Source of the DNA: Tyzzerella sp.
GTDB taxonomy: Bacteria > Bacillota > Clostridia > Lachnospirales > Lachnospiraceae
NCBI GenBank assembly: GCA_017416155.1
Contig: JAFQDE010000019.1
Location: 1-64,000 of the forward strand
Length of the DNA: 64,000 nt
Reading direction: 5' to 3'
Both the position numbers and the translations under genes were made by a program. Under the pieces are notes generated by a model. That model ran no database searches. It had not been told where the DNA came from and was given only the letters and a program-made list of their open reading frames with translations. Positions 9,702 through 19,363 of the stretch are shown here, in pieces (positions within the stretch are counted from its first letter, which is position 1; the number at the start of each line of letters is the position of its first letter).

Positions 9702-9730
9702 ATCATACTAAATTTCTGAAAAAAAAGCAA
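9702..9730 (-). promoter_or_regulatory. promoter of the DUF512-der-plsY-gpsA unit
   Basis: Minus strand TTGCTT (complement at 9725-9730), 17 bp, TATGAT (complement at 9702-9707), 34 bp before the DUF512 start. Confidence 0.5.
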
Positions 9731-9749
9731 TTTTCCTCCTTTAAAATTG

Positions 9750-9778
9750 TTGAAGCAAATCTTAAATTTTGCTAAAAT
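9750..9778 (+). promoter_or_regulatory. promoter of the PRPP synthetase gene
   Basis: TTGAAG (9750-9755), 17 bp, TAAAAT (9773-9778) with TG one base upstream (extended -10). The start codon is 40 bp downstream. Confidence 0.65.
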
Positions 9779-9817
9779 AACTATGTTAGAGAAAACATAC
9801 TGTATTGGGAGGCTATG

Positions 9818-10999
9818 ATGTCTAATATTACACAATTGGAAAAAACACTGCCAACTGCTCCTCTTAAGATTGTTGCGTTGGATAGTTGCAAAGAATTAGG
9901 AAAAAAGGTGAACGATTACATTGTCTCTTTCCGAAAAGAAGCGATATCAGAATATCCGGAGCTTTCATCAATTGCGCATTATGATAGTGAAAACTATCTT
10001 GTGGAAGCAGCCTGTCCTCGTTTTGGCTCAGGTGAAGCAAAAGGTGTTCTGAAAGAATCCATTCGCGGAAAAGACTTATTCATTATGGTTGATGTGTGCA
10101 ACCACAGTCTGACATATAAGGTGAATGGTCATATCAATCACATGTCACCGGATGACCATTATCAAGATTTAAAGCGTATTATCTCGGCTGCTACAGGTAA
10201 GGCACGACGTATCAATGTTATGATGCCATTCTTGTATGAGAGTCGCCAACATAAGCGTACAAAGAGAGAATCTCTCGACTGTGCTCTCGCACTTCAGGAA
10301 CTGATGGAGATGGGTGTATCCAATATTATGACTTTTGACGCTCATGACCCACGTGTACAGAACTCCATTCCGATAAACGGGTTTGACAACTTCTCGCCGA
10401 ATTACCAGTTTATGAAGGCGCTACTCCGTGCAGAACCTGACCTTCAGGTAGACAAAGACCACCTGATGATTATCAGTCCGGATGAGGGTGCGATGCATCG
10501 TGCGGTATATCTTTCAAACGTACTCGGTGTAGACATGGGTATGTTCTACAAACGCCGTGATTACTCTACTGTCGTAAACGGTAAGAATCCGATTGTTGCT
10601 CACGAGTTCCTTGGAACAGACCTCGCAGGCAAAAATGCGATTATCGTTGATGATATGATTTCTTCCGGTGAAAGTATGCTGGATGTTGCAAAGCAGATTA
10701 AAGAACGCGGTGCAAACCGTGTGTTTGTATTCACAACCTTCGGACTTTTCACAGAAGGAATGGCGAAGTTCGATGAATATTATGAAAAAGGATTTATCGA
10801 CCGTATCATTACAACAAACCTTACATATCTCCCACAGGAAACTCTGGATAAACCATATTTCACTTGTGCAGATATGAGCAAATTTATCGCGCTGATTATT
10901 GATTCATTGAATCATGACACACCGATTGGAACGGTATTAGATCCTTCGGATAGGATTCATAAGTTGTTGGAAAAGCATAATGCAAAATTAAACAACTAG
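9818..10999 (+). CDS. prs: ribose-phosphate pyrophosphokinase, long form
   Basis: Makes 5-phosphoribosyl 1-pyrophosphate from ribose-5-phosphate and ATP for nucleotide, histidine and tryptophan synthesis. The 393 residues exceed the usual 310-320. Family features seen: the LDCALALQELMEMGVSNIM region, DAHDPRVQNSIP, and the PRPP-binding loop IIVDDMISSGESMLDVAK near residue 275 (the more usual form is VDDMIDTAGT). The divergent loop and extra length, mostly near the N-terminus (to about residue 110), define an atypical subgroup. Of two consecutive ATGs the second (9818) has the better spacing (5 bases) from GGGAGG. Single-gene unit with its own promoter and terminator. Confidence 0.88.
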   Translation: MSNITQLEKTLPTAPLKIVALDSCKELGKKVNDYIVSFRKEAISEYPELSSIAHYDSENYLVEAACPRFGSGEAKGVLKESIRGKDLFIMVDVCNHSLTYKVNGHINHMSPDDHYQDLKRIISAATGKARRINVMMPFLYESRQHKRTKRESLDCALALQELMEMGVSNIMTFDAHDPRVQNSIPINGFDNFSPNYQFMKALLRAEPDLQVDKDHLMIISPDEGAMHRAVYLSNVLGVDMGMFYKRRDYSTVVNGKNPIVAHEFLGTDLAGKNAIIVDDMISSGESMLDVAKQIKERGANRVFVFTTFGLFTEGMAKFDEYYEKGFIDRIITTNLTYLPQETLDKPYFTCADMSKFIALIIDSLNHDTPIGTVLDPSDRIHKLLEKHNAKLNN

Positions 11000-11017
11000 T
11001 ATATAACAACTAGAGAT

Positions 11018-11046
11018 ACGGTGTCCCATCTGGGCACCGTTTCTTA
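11018..11046 (+). terminator. terminator after prs
   Basis: ACGGTGTCCCA / TGGGCACCGT hairpin with a one-base bulge followed by TTTCTT, 18 bp after the prs stop. Confidence 0.75.
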
Positions 11047-11064
11047 TTGTATCAACAGATAAAA

Positions 11065-11092
11065 TAAATAAGCTTGGTCATACGAACCAAGC
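11065..11092 (-). terminator. terminator after the polysaccharide deacetylase gene
   Basis: Minus strand AGCTTGGT, 6-base loop, ACCAAGCT followed by TATTTATTTT; the stem begins directly after the stop codon at 11093. Confidence 0.75.
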
Positions 11093-12316
11093 TCATTTAT
11101 TTGTGAAATTATAATATTTGGCACCATTTTCCAACGTAATTCCTCTTGCCTTTGCCATCTCACTGACTGTCACGAGCTGGTATCCTCTCTCCTGTAATAG
11201 CGGAATCAGTTCTATGGTTGCCTGAACAGTCGCTTCATAGATATCATGCATCAACACAATATCTCCATCCTTCACTGTGTTCAGAACGTAATTCCGTATA
11301 AGCTGCGCATCCTTTAGTTGCCAATCTAATGTGTCCACTGACCAGAACACTAAAGGAACTCCGGCCTCAGACTGCACCACTTCATTCACTGCACCATAAG
11401 GCGGTCTCACCATCGTCGGTTTCTGTCCCACAATACTATCGATGACATCTCTCGTATAATTGATTTCCGTTGCAATGCCTTCTGCAGCATAATCCGTCAG
11501 TTTGAGATGATTTGTTGTGTGATTTCCAAGTTCACAGCCTGTCTCCACCATCTTGCGAACGGCATTCGGATACGTATTCACTCTCGTTCCCATCATAAAG
11601 AATGTTGCTCTTGCACCGTGAGACTCCAATGCTTCTATCAGACGTTCTGTTCCCAGGCCCGGACCGTCATCAAATGTGAGTGCAATCATCGGACGATTTG
11701 GATTCACCGAATTCTTTTCGGTATCAAACTTTCCATCTTTGTTGAAATAGTATGTATTTCCAGAAATCTCTTGCTTTCCCGTGACTCTGACGCCCTCTTC
11801 ATTAAAATAGTATGTCTCAGGTCCCAGATTCGTCCAACCGGAGGCATAACTACCATCTAATAACTTGAACCTACCTTCTTCCCAATCTCCATACTTATTC
11901 AAAACTTCCACTGTTCCGGTCACGATACGGAATCGCAATTTATAATTCCATGAATATAGAAACTTTTCTTTGAGTTCATCCAATAACTCTAAGTTCAACG
12001 CATACGTTCCCTCTTTTGTATTGTCTACGTCATTTACGAGTTGATAACCCTTTCCTTGATTCAACTCACTCATCAATTGATTGATTGAATAGCCTGTGCT
12101 TTCATCTAACACGATATCCTGCTCTCCGCTGTAATCCGCATATATTTCAAACTCCGGCAGCTCATCATCCTGTCGTATAGTTACACTATTCACTTGTATC
12201 GTTACAACCGGCAGGAAATACTGATACACGCTCACGCTGGCACAAAAAAATAGTAGGGCAAATGTCATTATAAGCCCTACTACAATCTTATTCTTATACT
12301 CTAAATCATTGTACAT
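11093..12316 (-). CDS. membrane-anchored polysaccharide deacetylase with cell-wall-binding-type repeats
   Basis: Predicted extracellular carbohydrate esterase 4 (NodB) enzyme that would remove N-acetyl groups from peptidoglycan or another wall polymer. The 407 residues start with an uncleaved membrane anchor (about 11-32, IVVGLIMTFALLFFCASVSV), then a region of about 130 residues, two short aromatic repeats of the choline/glucan-binding type (GWTNLGPETYYFNEEG and TYYFNKDGKF, about 160-195), and the NodB domain with TFDDGPG (metal-binding Asp pair), NHTTNH (His residues) and RPPYGA. The catalytic core appears complete. It is a single-gene unit. Confidence 0.9.
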   Translation of the reverse strand: MYNDLEYKNKIVVGLIMTFALLFFCASVSVYQYFLPVVTIQVNSVTIRQDDELPEFEIYADYSGEQDIVLDESTGYSINQLMSELNQGKGYQLVNDVDNTKEGTYALNLELLDELKEKFLYSWNYKLRFRIVTGTVEVLNKYGDWEEGRFKLLDGSYASGWTNLGPETYYFNEEGVRVTGKQEISGNTYYFNKDGKFDTEKNSVNPNRPMIALTFDDGPGLGTERLIEALESHGARATFFMMGTRVNTYPNAVRKMVETGCELGNHTTNHLKLTDYAAEGIATEINYTRDVIDSIVGQKPTMVRPPYGAVNEVVQSEAGVPLVFWSVDTLDWQLKDAQLIRNYVLNTVKDGDIVLMHDIYEATVQATIELIPLLQERGYQLVTVSEMAKARGITLENGAKYYNFTNK

Positions 12317-12390
12317 ATATATTGTTGTCCCCTATAATAACTTTCTCCAAAAATTATTATATGACACATTTCGACAGAATGCAATGATTC

Positions 12391-12516
12391 TTATTTTTTC
12401 TTATTACCTATTTTTGCCATAATCCATACAAAAATCATAATAACGGTAAGTGCCACAAAGATCCCGAGCATACCTTTCCACATCATATCCAATGCCTGTA
12501 ATACTGTTTCTTTCAT
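12391..12516 (-). CDS. small gamma-like subunit of a sodium-pumping decarboxylase (41 aa)
   Basis: A 41-codon gene 20 bp downstream of the decarboxylase beta gene, with AAGGGAGG 7-8 bases before the ATG at 12516. The peptide starts MKETVLQALDMMWKGMLGIF, has one transmembrane helix through FVALTVIMIFVWIMAKI and a lysine-rich end. This matches the shape of OadG/gamma subunits, which stabilise the membrane complex. The assignment rests on size, topology and position; sequence identity to a named family was not tested. Confidence 0.75.
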   Translation of the reverse strand: MKETVLQALDMMWKGMLGIFVALTVIMIFVWIMAKIGNKKK

Positions 12517-12536
12517 TTCGAAAACCTCCCTTTATC

Positions 12537-13685
12537 CTATAAATACTGAGACACTAAGCTGATTATGAGACCACCTGCAACTACAGATGCAATCTGTCCC
12601 GATACATTGGAACCAGCCGAGTGCATGATTAAGATGTTTGATGGGTCTTCTTCCATTGCAATCTTCTGAATCACACGAGAAGACATAGGAAATGCAGAAA
12701 TACCTGCTCCACCAATCATTGGGTTGATTTTCTGTTTTCTAAACAAGTTCATAAATTTTGCAAGCATAACACCGCCGATGGTATCCATTACAAACGCGAA
12801 GAGACCGATTGCCATAATCATAAGTGTCTCCCATTTTACAAATGCTTCCGCTTTCATACTGAATGAAATCGTGATACCAAGTAACAATGTGATTAAGTTT
12901 GCCAGTTGGTTCTGTGCTGTCTCAGACATTGTTCCGAGAACGCCACATTCACGAATCAGGTTACCAAACATCAAGAAACCTACAAGTGCTACTGACTGAG
13001 GTGCCACAAGACCTACAATCATAGTTACAGCAATTGGGAACACAATACGCATTGTCTTAGAAACTGACTCCGGTTTGTATTCCATATGAATACATCTTTC
13101 CTTCTTCGTTGTAACAAGTTTAATTGCCATCGGCTGAACGATAGGAACCAACGCCATATATGAATATGCTGCAACTGCAATAGGTCCTACATATTCTGAC
13201 TTTAACACCTGAGATACCAAGATAGCTGTCGGACCATCAGCTGCGCCGATTGTACCGATTGCCGCTGCATCTTTGATATCGAATCCTAAAAGTGCCGCGA
13301 GTAAAATTGCTGCGAAGATACCAAACTGTGCCCCTGCACCAAATAAAAACATCGATGGCTGTGAAAGCAGCGGTCCAAAATCAATCATCGCACCGATACC
13401 GATAAACAACAGAATCGGCATAGCCTCTGACGCATTAATACCAACATCAAATAACCATTCAATAATACCATGCGCTTCTACTCCACCAACTGTCTGATTT
13501 AACACACCCGAAAGTGGTAAGTTAACCAAAATTGCACCAAATCCCATAGGTAACAAAAGTGAGGGTTCATATTCTTTCTTAATTGCAAGCCAGATTAATG
13601 TAATACCAACCGCAAACATAACAAGGTTCTTCCAACCACCCTCTGCCATGACAAGTGCTTTCACGCCCTCCAATAAATAATCCAT
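12537..13685 (-). CDS. sodium-translocating decarboxylase beta subunit (OadB/GcdB family)
   Basis: Integral membrane subunit that couples decarboxylation of a carboxybiotin carrier to sodium export. The 382 residues form about nine to eleven hydrophobic segments with the family blocks IGAADGPTAIL (about 145-155) and the late GAGISAFPMSSRVIQ and SAGSNVSGQIASVVAGG. AGGAGG is 2 bases from the first ATG and 8 bases from the ATG at 13685, so the latter is preferred. It lies 33 bp after serA and before the small gamma-like gene; no alpha (carboxyltransferase) or biotin-carrier subunit is in the window, so the substrate (oxaloacetate, methylmalonyl-CoA, glutaconyl-CoA or other) is unknown. Confidence 0.93.
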   Translation of the reverse strand: MDYLLEGVKALVMAEGGWKNLVMFAVGITLIWLAIKKEYEPSLLLPMGFGAILVNLPLSGVLNQTVGGVEAHGIIEWLFDVGINASEAMPILLFIGIGAMIDFGPLLSQPSMFLFGAGAQFGIFAAILLAALLGFDIKDAAAIGTIGAADGPTAILVSQVLKSEYVGPIAVAAYSYMALVPIVQPMAIKLVTTKKERCIHMEYKPESVSKTMRIVFPIAVTMIVGLVAPQSVALVGFLMFGNLIRECGVLGTMSETAQNQLANLITLLLGITISFSMKAEAFVKWETLMIMAIGLFAFVMDTIGGVMLAKFMNLFRKQKINPMIGGAGISAFPMSSRVIQKIAMEEDPSNILIMHSAGSNVSGQIASVVAGGLIISLVSQYL

Positions 13686-13718
13686 TCTCATTTCCTCCTA
13701 AATGTAAATAATATCAAA

Positions 13719-14882
13719 TTATCCAATCACTCTTACTCTTAAGACGTCATTTACACCCTCAATATCTGCGAGAATGTCCGATGTGATTTCATTTTCTGCA
13801 TCGATAATGGTGTAAGCGTAGGAACCCTTACTCTTATTTGTCATGTTTGCGATATTAATACCGTCCTCAGCTAAGATAGTGGAAAACTGACTGATCATAT
13901 TTGGCACGTTACGGTGCATAATCGTGATTCTTGTATGCTCTCCGCGAAGTCCCATCTCACAGTTTGGATAGTTCACAGAATTGCGAATGTTACCATTCTC
14001 AAGGAATTCCATAACTTCTTTCACTGCCATCTTTGCGCAATTGTCTTCTGACTCTTCTGTAGATGCACCAAGGTGAGGAATGACAATGGCATTCTTCACA
14101 CCTGTAATCACCGGATTCGGAAAGTCTGTAACATACTTTTTCACCTTTCCGGAAATAAGTGCGTCAATCATATCCTCCTCATTTACAAGTACATCTCTTG
14201 CAAAGTTAAGCACAACCACCCCATCTTTCATCAGACTAATGGCATTCTTATTAATCATGCCTTTCGTTGATTCTAATGCCGGAACGTGAATTGTAATATA
14301 GTCACATTCACTGTAGATTTCTTCCGTTGTCTTTGCGTGATAAATGCTTCTGGAAAGTTTCCATGCACCATCTACGGAAAGATATGGGTCATAACCGTAC
14401 ACATCCATACCAAGCTGTACTGCAGCATTTGCGACAAGTACACCGATAGCACCAAGACCGATTACTCCAAGTTTCTTTCCTTCCAGTTCACAGCCTGCAA
14501 ATGCTTTTTTCGCTTTCTCAGCCTGCTTTGCAATGTCTCCGTCTTCCTCGTGCTCCTCTACCCAATTGATTCCACCGATGATATCGCGAGATGCCAAGAG
14601 CATACCTGCAAGCACTAGTTCCTTTACACCGTTTGCGTTTGCTCCCGGCGTATTAAATACAACAATTCCCTTTTCTGCACAGCGATCAAGCGGAATGTTA
14701 TTCACACCTGCTCCTGCTCTTGCAATCACTTTCAAATTATCTCCAAATTCCAAATCGTGCATGGCTGCACTTCTGACGAGTACTGCATCTGCATCATCCA
14801 TATGGCTGACTGCTGCATATTCATCTCTAAATTGACTAAGTCCAATATCTGCAATTGGATTCAAGCAATGATATTTATACAT
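13719..14882 (-). CDS. serA: D-3-phosphoglycerate dehydrogenase with ACT domain
   Basis: Oxidises 3-phosphoglycerate to 3-phosphohydroxypyruvate, the first step of serine synthesis. The 387-residue protein is the shorter form with a C-terminal ACT domain (from about residue 315, RITIMHRNVPNMISQFSTIL) that usually senses serine. The nucleotide-binding motif is GLGAIGVLVANAA (about 141-153), with the catalytic Arg near DVLVNEEDM / NFARD and the His in VIPHLGASTEES near 270. The ATG overlaps the serC stop by one base (TAATG), so the two serine enzymes are translationally coupled. Confidence 0.95.
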   Translation of the reverse strand: MYKYHCLNPIADIGLSQFRDEYAAVSHMDDADAVLVRSAAMHDLEFGDNLKVIARAGAGVNNIPLDRCAEKGIVVFNTPGANANGVKELVLAGMLLASRDIIGGINWVEEHEEDGDIAKQAEKAKKAFAGCELEGKKLGVIGLGAIGVLVANAAVQLGMDVYGYDPYLSVDGAWKLSRSIYHAKTTEEIYSECDYITIHVPALESTKGMINKNAISLMKDGVVVLNFARDVLVNEEDMIDALISGKVKKYVTDFPNPVITGVKNAIVIPHLGASTEESEDNCAKMAVKEVMEFLENGNIRNSVNYPNCEMGLRGEHTRITIMHRNVPNMISQFSTILAEDGINIANMTNKSKGSYAYTIIDAENEITSDILADIEGVNDVLRVRVIG

Positions 14883-15964
14883 TACAGATTCTCCTCTTCA
14901 AATTTTTTCATAAATGCTACTAATGCTTCTACGCCATCAATTGGCATTGCATTGTAGATACTTGCTCTCATACCGCCAACACTTCTGTGGCCTTTTAAGT
15001 TCTTAAAGCCTGCAGCCTCTGCCGCTTTCACAAACTTGGCATCCAGTTCTGCGTCACCTGTAATAAATGGTACATTCATAAGTGAACGGTCTTCTTTTAC
15101 AACTGTTCCTTTGAACAACTTACTCTCATCCAGGAAATCATAGAGAATCTTTGCTTTCTTCTCATTATGCTCTTTCATCGCCTCGAGGCCGCCCATCTCT
15201 TTAATCCATTTGAACACTTTACCGCAAATATAGATACCGTATGCCGGTGGTGTATTATAAAGAGAGTCCGCGTCTGCATGAATCTTATACTGTAACATTG
15301 TTGGTGTACCCGGAAGCACATCCTCTGTAATCAAATCCTCGCGGATAATTACAATAACCACACCTGCCGGTCCGATGTTCTTTTGTACACCACCGTAGAT
15401 AACGCCGTATTTACTAACATCTACAGGCTCAGACAAGAAACATGAGGAAACGTCTGCTACAAGAAGTTTACCTTTTGTATTTGGCAATTCTTTAAATTTG
15501 GTTCCGTAAATTGTATTGTTTTCGCAGATGTAAACATAGTCTGCATCTTCTGAAATCGGCAAGTCGGAGCAATCCGGAATATAAGAAAATGTCTTGTCTT
15601 CCGATGTTGCAATCTTATTCGCTTTACCATATTTCTGAGCTTCCTGATATGCTTTCTTTGCCCATTGCCCTGTCACAATGTAATCTGCCACTTTATTTTT
15701 CATCAGATTCATCGGAATCATGGCAAATTGCTGTGATGCACCACCCTGCAAGAACAACACCTTGTAATTATCAGGAATATTCATAAGGTCACGAAGGTCC
15801 GCCTCTGCTGTCTTGATAATCTCATCATAAGCTTTGGAACGATGGCTCATCTCCATCACTGACATTCCGGTGCCTTTGTAATCTAACATCTCTGCTGCTG
15901 CTTCTTTTAATACGCTCTCCGGCAATACTGCCGGTCCTGCTGAAAAGTTATATACTCTTCCCAT
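14882..15964 (-). CDS. serC: phosphoserine aminotransferase
   Basis: PLP enzyme converting 3-phosphohydroxypyruvate to phosphoserine with glutamate as donor. Length 360 is standard. Family landmarks: NFSAGPAVLPE at the N-terminus, QGGASQQFAMIPMN near residue 75, the cofactor-lysine block YGGVQKNIGPAGV near 190 and HRSVGGMRASIYNAM near the C-terminus. GAGGAGGGG stands 8 bases before the ATG and overlaps the end of ilvB (2-bp gap). No serB (phosphoserine phosphatase) is seen next to it. Confidence 0.97.
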   Translation of the reverse strand: MGRVYNFSAGPAVLPESVLKEAAAEMLDYKGTGMSVMEMSHRSKAYDEIIKTAEADLRDLMNIPDNYKVLFLQGGASQQFAMIPMNLMKNKVADYIVTGQWAKKAYQEAQKYGKANKIATSEDKTFSYIPDCSDLPISEDADYVYICENNTIYGTKFKELPNTKGKLLVADVSSCFLSEPVDVSKYGVIYGGVQKNIGPAGVVIVIIREDLITEDVLPGTPTMLQYKIHADADSLYNTPPAYGIYICGKVFKWIKEMGGLEAMKEHNEKKAKILYDFLDESKLFKGTVVKEDRSLMNVPFITGDAELDAKFVKAAEAAGFKNLKGHRSVGGMRASIYNAMPIDGVEALVAFMKKFEEENL

Positions 15965-15966
15965 CG

Positions 15967-17649
15967 CTATTTCCCCTCCTCTAAATCTTCTTCACTAAAC
16001 GCTTCGCTGATAGCCGCTCCCGGAGCCACCATCGGCCACACCTTATCATCACTGTCAATCTGACAGTCAATCACTACCGGTCTTCCCATAGTAAGAGCTT
16101 TTGCAAATGCTTCCTTAAACTCTTCCTGCGAAGTTGCACGAATTCCGACTGCACCCATAGCCTCTGCTAATTTTACAAAATCCACTGCATCATTCAATAC
16201 AGTTGATGAATAACGCTGTCCGTAGAATAAATTCTGCCACTGACGAACCATTCCGAGTACGTGGTTATTGATAACCACTTGAATAATTGGAATGTTATGT
16301 CTTGCTGCTGTCGCAATCTCATTCATATTCATACGGAAACATCCGTCTCCAGCAATATTTACTACGGTCTTATCAGGAACACCCATCTTTGCTCCGAGCG
16401 ACGCTCCGAGTCCATAACCCATGGTTCCGAGCCCACCTGAAGTGAGAAGTGTACGTGGTTTACTATATTTATAAAATTGTGCTGCCCACATCTGATGCTG
16501 TCCAACTTCTGTTGTAATCACTGCATCGCCTTCTGTCTGTCTGTAGATTTCCTCTATAACGAATGGTCCTGTTAAAACATCTTTATGATATGTAAGTGGA
16601 TATTTTTCTTTGTATTCTTGAATGGTTTCCTTCCACTCTGTATGATCTTGCTGTTCTAATTTTGCATTTAACAACTTGAGCACAGCGTCGACATCACCTG
16701 TGATACTTGCATCGGTCATGATATTTTTATCAATCTCTGCAGGGTCAATGTCGATTTGAATAATCTTCGCTTTGCTTGCAAACTTGCTTGCATTTCCTGT
16801 GACACGGTCACTGAATCTTGCGCCGACAACCACTAATAAGTCACATTTGCTCACGCCAAAATTCGATGCCTTTGTTCCATGCATACCAAGCATTCCCGTG
16901 TAAAGCTCATCAGTTCCCGGAAATGCACCTTTTCCCATCAAAGAATCGGTAACAGGTGCATCCATTTTATGTGCAAATTCAATCAGAGCTTCGCTGGCAC
17001 CGGAAAGTACTGCTCCTCCACCTACAAAGATAAATGGTTTCTTCGACTTCTTCATCATCTCGATTGCTGTGTCGATTTCTGATTCTTTTATTGTGTCCTT
17101 AAACACTTTATCTGTACGGATTTCTTTCTTCTCATATTCACATGTGTTAGCCGTTATATCCTTCGGGATATCGATAAGTACCGGCCCCGGACGTCCTGTT
17201 CTCGCAATCTCAAATGCTTTACGGATCGTATCCGCTAACTTGTTTACGTCTTTTACAATATAGTTATGCTTGGTAATCGGCATTGTTACTCCGGCAATGT
17301 CGATTTCCTGGAAACTATCTTTTCCAAGAAGGGATACTCCTACGTTACATGTGATTGCAACAACCGGAATGGAATCCATATAGGCTGTCGCAATTCCTGT
17401 TACTAAGTTCGTTGCCCCCGGTCCACTGGTTGCAAAGCAAACGCCCACCTTCCCGGTCGCTCTTGCATACCCATCTGCCGCATGGGAAGCTCCCTGCTCA
17501 TGGGATGTTAATATATGTGTGATTTCATCGCTGTGCTTGTAAAGTGCATCGTATACATTCAGAATTGCACCACCCGGATATCCGAATACGGTGTCTACTC
17601 CTTGCTCCTTCAAGCATTCGATTACAATTTCTGCTCCTGTCAATTGCAT
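15967..17649 (-). CDS. ilvB: acetolactate synthase large subunit
   Basis: Thiamine-diphosphate enzyme condensing pyruvate with pyruvate or 2-ketobutyrate in isoleucine/valine synthesis. The 560 residues include the catalytic Glu region SHEQGASHAADGYARATG (about 48-65), the FAD-type central domain, and the thiamine-binding motif GDGCFRMNMNEIATAARHNIP (about 435, with the preceding N of VNIAGDG). It lies between ilvD (15 bp) and serC (2 bp). No regulatory small subunit (ilvN/ilvH) is adjacent, so either it is encoded elsewhere or the catalytic subunit acts alone. Confidence 0.96.
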   Translation of the reverse strand: MQLTGAEIVIECLKEQGVDTVFGYPGGAILNVYDALYKHSDEITHILTSHEQGASHAADGYARATGKVGVCFATSGPGATNLVTGIATAYMDSIPVVAITCNVGVSLLGKDSFQEIDIAGVTMPITKHNYIVKDVNKLADTIRKAFEIARTGRPGPVLIDIPKDITANTCEYEKKEIRTDKVFKDTIKESEIDTAIEMMKKSKKPFIFVGGGAVLSGASEALIEFAHKMDAPVTDSLMGKGAFPGTDELYTGMLGMHGTKASNFGVSKCDLLVVVGARFSDRVTGNASKFASKAKIIQIDIDPAEIDKNIMTDASITGDVDAVLKLLNAKLEQQDHTEWKETIQEYKEKYPLTYHKDVLTGPFVIEEIYRQTEGDAVITTEVGQHQMWAAQFYKYSKPRTLLTSGGLGTMGYGLGASLGAKMGVPDKTVVNIAGDGCFRMNMNEIATAARHNIPIIQVVINNHVLGMVRQWQNLFYGQRYSSTVLNDAVDFVKLAEAMGAVGIRATSQEEFKEAFAKALTMGRPVVIDCQIDSDDKVWPMVAPGAAISEAFSEEDLEEGK

Positions 17650-17664
17650 GTCAAGTCTCCTTCT

Positions 17665-19332
17665 CTATCTCGGTATTTCTAAGATTGCTCCTCTGTTCCC
17701 TGATGTCACCATAGATGCATATCTTGCCAAGTACCCTGTTGTCACTTTTGGCTGTCTTGGTACCCATTTTGCCTTACGTTCTGCTAACACTTCGTCAGAT
17801 ACTTTTAATTCCATCTTGTTTTCAGGAATATTAATCTTAATGATATCGCCTTCTTCTACTAACGCGATTGGTCCGCCAACTGCTGCTTCCGGCGAAACGT
17901 GTCCGATAGATGCTCCACGGGATGCACCACTAAAGCGTCCGTCTGTGATAAGCGCTACGCTTGCACCAAGTCCCATACCTGCAATTGCAGATGTTGGATT
18001 GAGCATTTCACGCATACCAGGTCCGCCTTTTGGTCCTTCATAGCGAATAACCACAACGTCACCTGCAACAATCTTGCCGCCCTTGATTGCGTCGATTGCA
18101 TCTTCTTCACAGTCAAATACTCTTGCAGGTCCTTCGTGAACCATCATCTCTTCCACTACTGCAGAACGTTTTACAACGCTGCCGTCCGGTGCAAGATTAC
18201 CTGTGAGAACTGCAAGCCCACCCGTTTCACTATATGGGTTTTCAATCGGTCTGATAACCTCTGGATTCTTATTTGTACAATTTGCAATGTTTTCACCTAC
18301 TGTTTTTCCTGTTACAGTCATACAGTCTGTATGTAATAAGCCTTTTTTGTTCAGTTCATTCATAACCGCGTATACGCCGCCTGCCTCGTTGAGGTCTTCC
18401 ATGTAAGTCGGACCTGCCGGTGCCAAATGACAAAGGTTTGGTGTCTTTGCACTGATTTCATTTGCAAATGTAATATCAAAGTCCATACCAATCTCATGTG
18501 CAATTGCCGGTAAATGAAGCATGGAGTTTGTAGAGCATCCAAGTGCCATATCTACTGTTAACGCATTGAGAATTGCTTCTTCTGTCATAATATCTCTTGG
18601 TCGGATGTTCTTTTCCCAGAGTTCCATAACCTTCATACCTGCATGCTTTGCAAGTCTGATTCTCTCCGAATAAACCGCAGGAATCGTTCCATTTCCTTGA
18701 AGTCCCATACCAAGTACTTCTGTTAAGCAGTTCATACTGTTTGCAGTGTACATACCGGAGCATGAACCACAGGTTGGACAAACCTTTTCTTCAAATTCTG
18801 TCACATCTTCCTCTGTCATTGTTCCTGCCGCATAAGATCCTACCGCCTCAAACATGCTGGAAAGACTTCTCTTACACCCTTTTACTTTACCTGCAAGCAT
18901 CGGACCACCGCTTACAAACACAGTCGGCACATTAATACGCGCTGCAGCCATAAGTAATCCAGGTACGTTTTTATCACAGTTTGGAATCATAACAAGTGCA
19001 TCAAACTGATGTGCCATTGCCATAGCTTCTGTAGAGTCTGCAATTAAATCTCTTGTTACAAGTGAATATTTCATACCTACATGTCCCATTGCAATACCGT
19101 CACACACTGCGATTGCAGGGAACATAATCGGTGTTCCGCCGGCCATTGCAACGCCCATCTTAACAGCGTCACAGATCTTATCTAAGTTCATGTGTCCCGG
19201 TACAATTTCATTATAAGAACATACGATACCAACTAATGGTCTCTGACGTTCTTCCTCTGTATATCCCAATGCATTGAATAACGAACGATGTGGTGCCTGT
19301 GCCATTCCTTTTGTTACTGTATCACTTCTCAT
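17665..19332 (-). CDS. ilvD: dihydroxy-acid dehydratase
   Basis: Iron-sulfur enzyme dehydrating 2,3-dihydroxy-3-methylvalerate and -isovalerate to the corresponding 2-oxo acids. The 555-residue protein has the cluster/metal cysteines in [11 protein letters not shown] (about 115) and [19 protein letters not shown] (about 185) and the late [19 protein letters not shown] block. AAGGAGG placed 8 bases before the ATG at 19332 decides the start; a longer in-frame reading (start at 19395) would run into leuB. It follows leuB by 31 bp in the same operon. Confidence 0.97.
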   Translation of the reverse strand: MRSDTVTKGMAQAPHRSLFNALGYTEEERQRPLVGIVCSYNEIVPGHMNLDKICDAVKMGVAMAGGTPIMFPAIAVCDGIAMGHVGMKYSLVTRDLIADSTEAMAMAHQFDALVMIPNCDKNVPGLLMAAARINVPTVFVSGGPMLAGKVKGCKRSLSSMFEAVGSYAAGTMTEEDVTEFEEKVCPTCGSCSGMYTANSMNCLTEVLGMGLQGNGTIPAVYSERIRLAKHAGMKVMELWEKNIRPRDIMTEEAILNALTVDMALGCSTNSMLHLPAIAHEIGMDFDITFANEISAKTPNLCHLAPAGPTYMEDLNEAGGVYAVMNELNKKGLLHTDCMTVTGKTVGENIANCTNKNPEVIRPIENPYSETGGLAVLTGNLAPDGSVVKRSAVVEEMMVHEGPARVFDCEEDAIDAIKGGKIVAGDVVVIRYEGPKGGPGMREMLNPTSAIAGMGLGASVALITDGRFSGASRGASIGHVSPEAAVGGPIALVEEGDIIKINIPENKMELKVSDEVLAERKAKWVPRQPKVTTGYLARYASMVTSGNRGAILEIPR

Positions 19333-19363
19333 CTCTATCTCCTCCTTGATGTCTAGGTTATTC

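Noticed and set aside
11017..11041. Another copy of the TACGGTG palindrome after prs
   Set aside because: The stem also contains ACGGTG/CACCGT, but the core distance is 18 bp instead of 30-31 and it has a T-rich tail; an ordinary terminator with a chance match.
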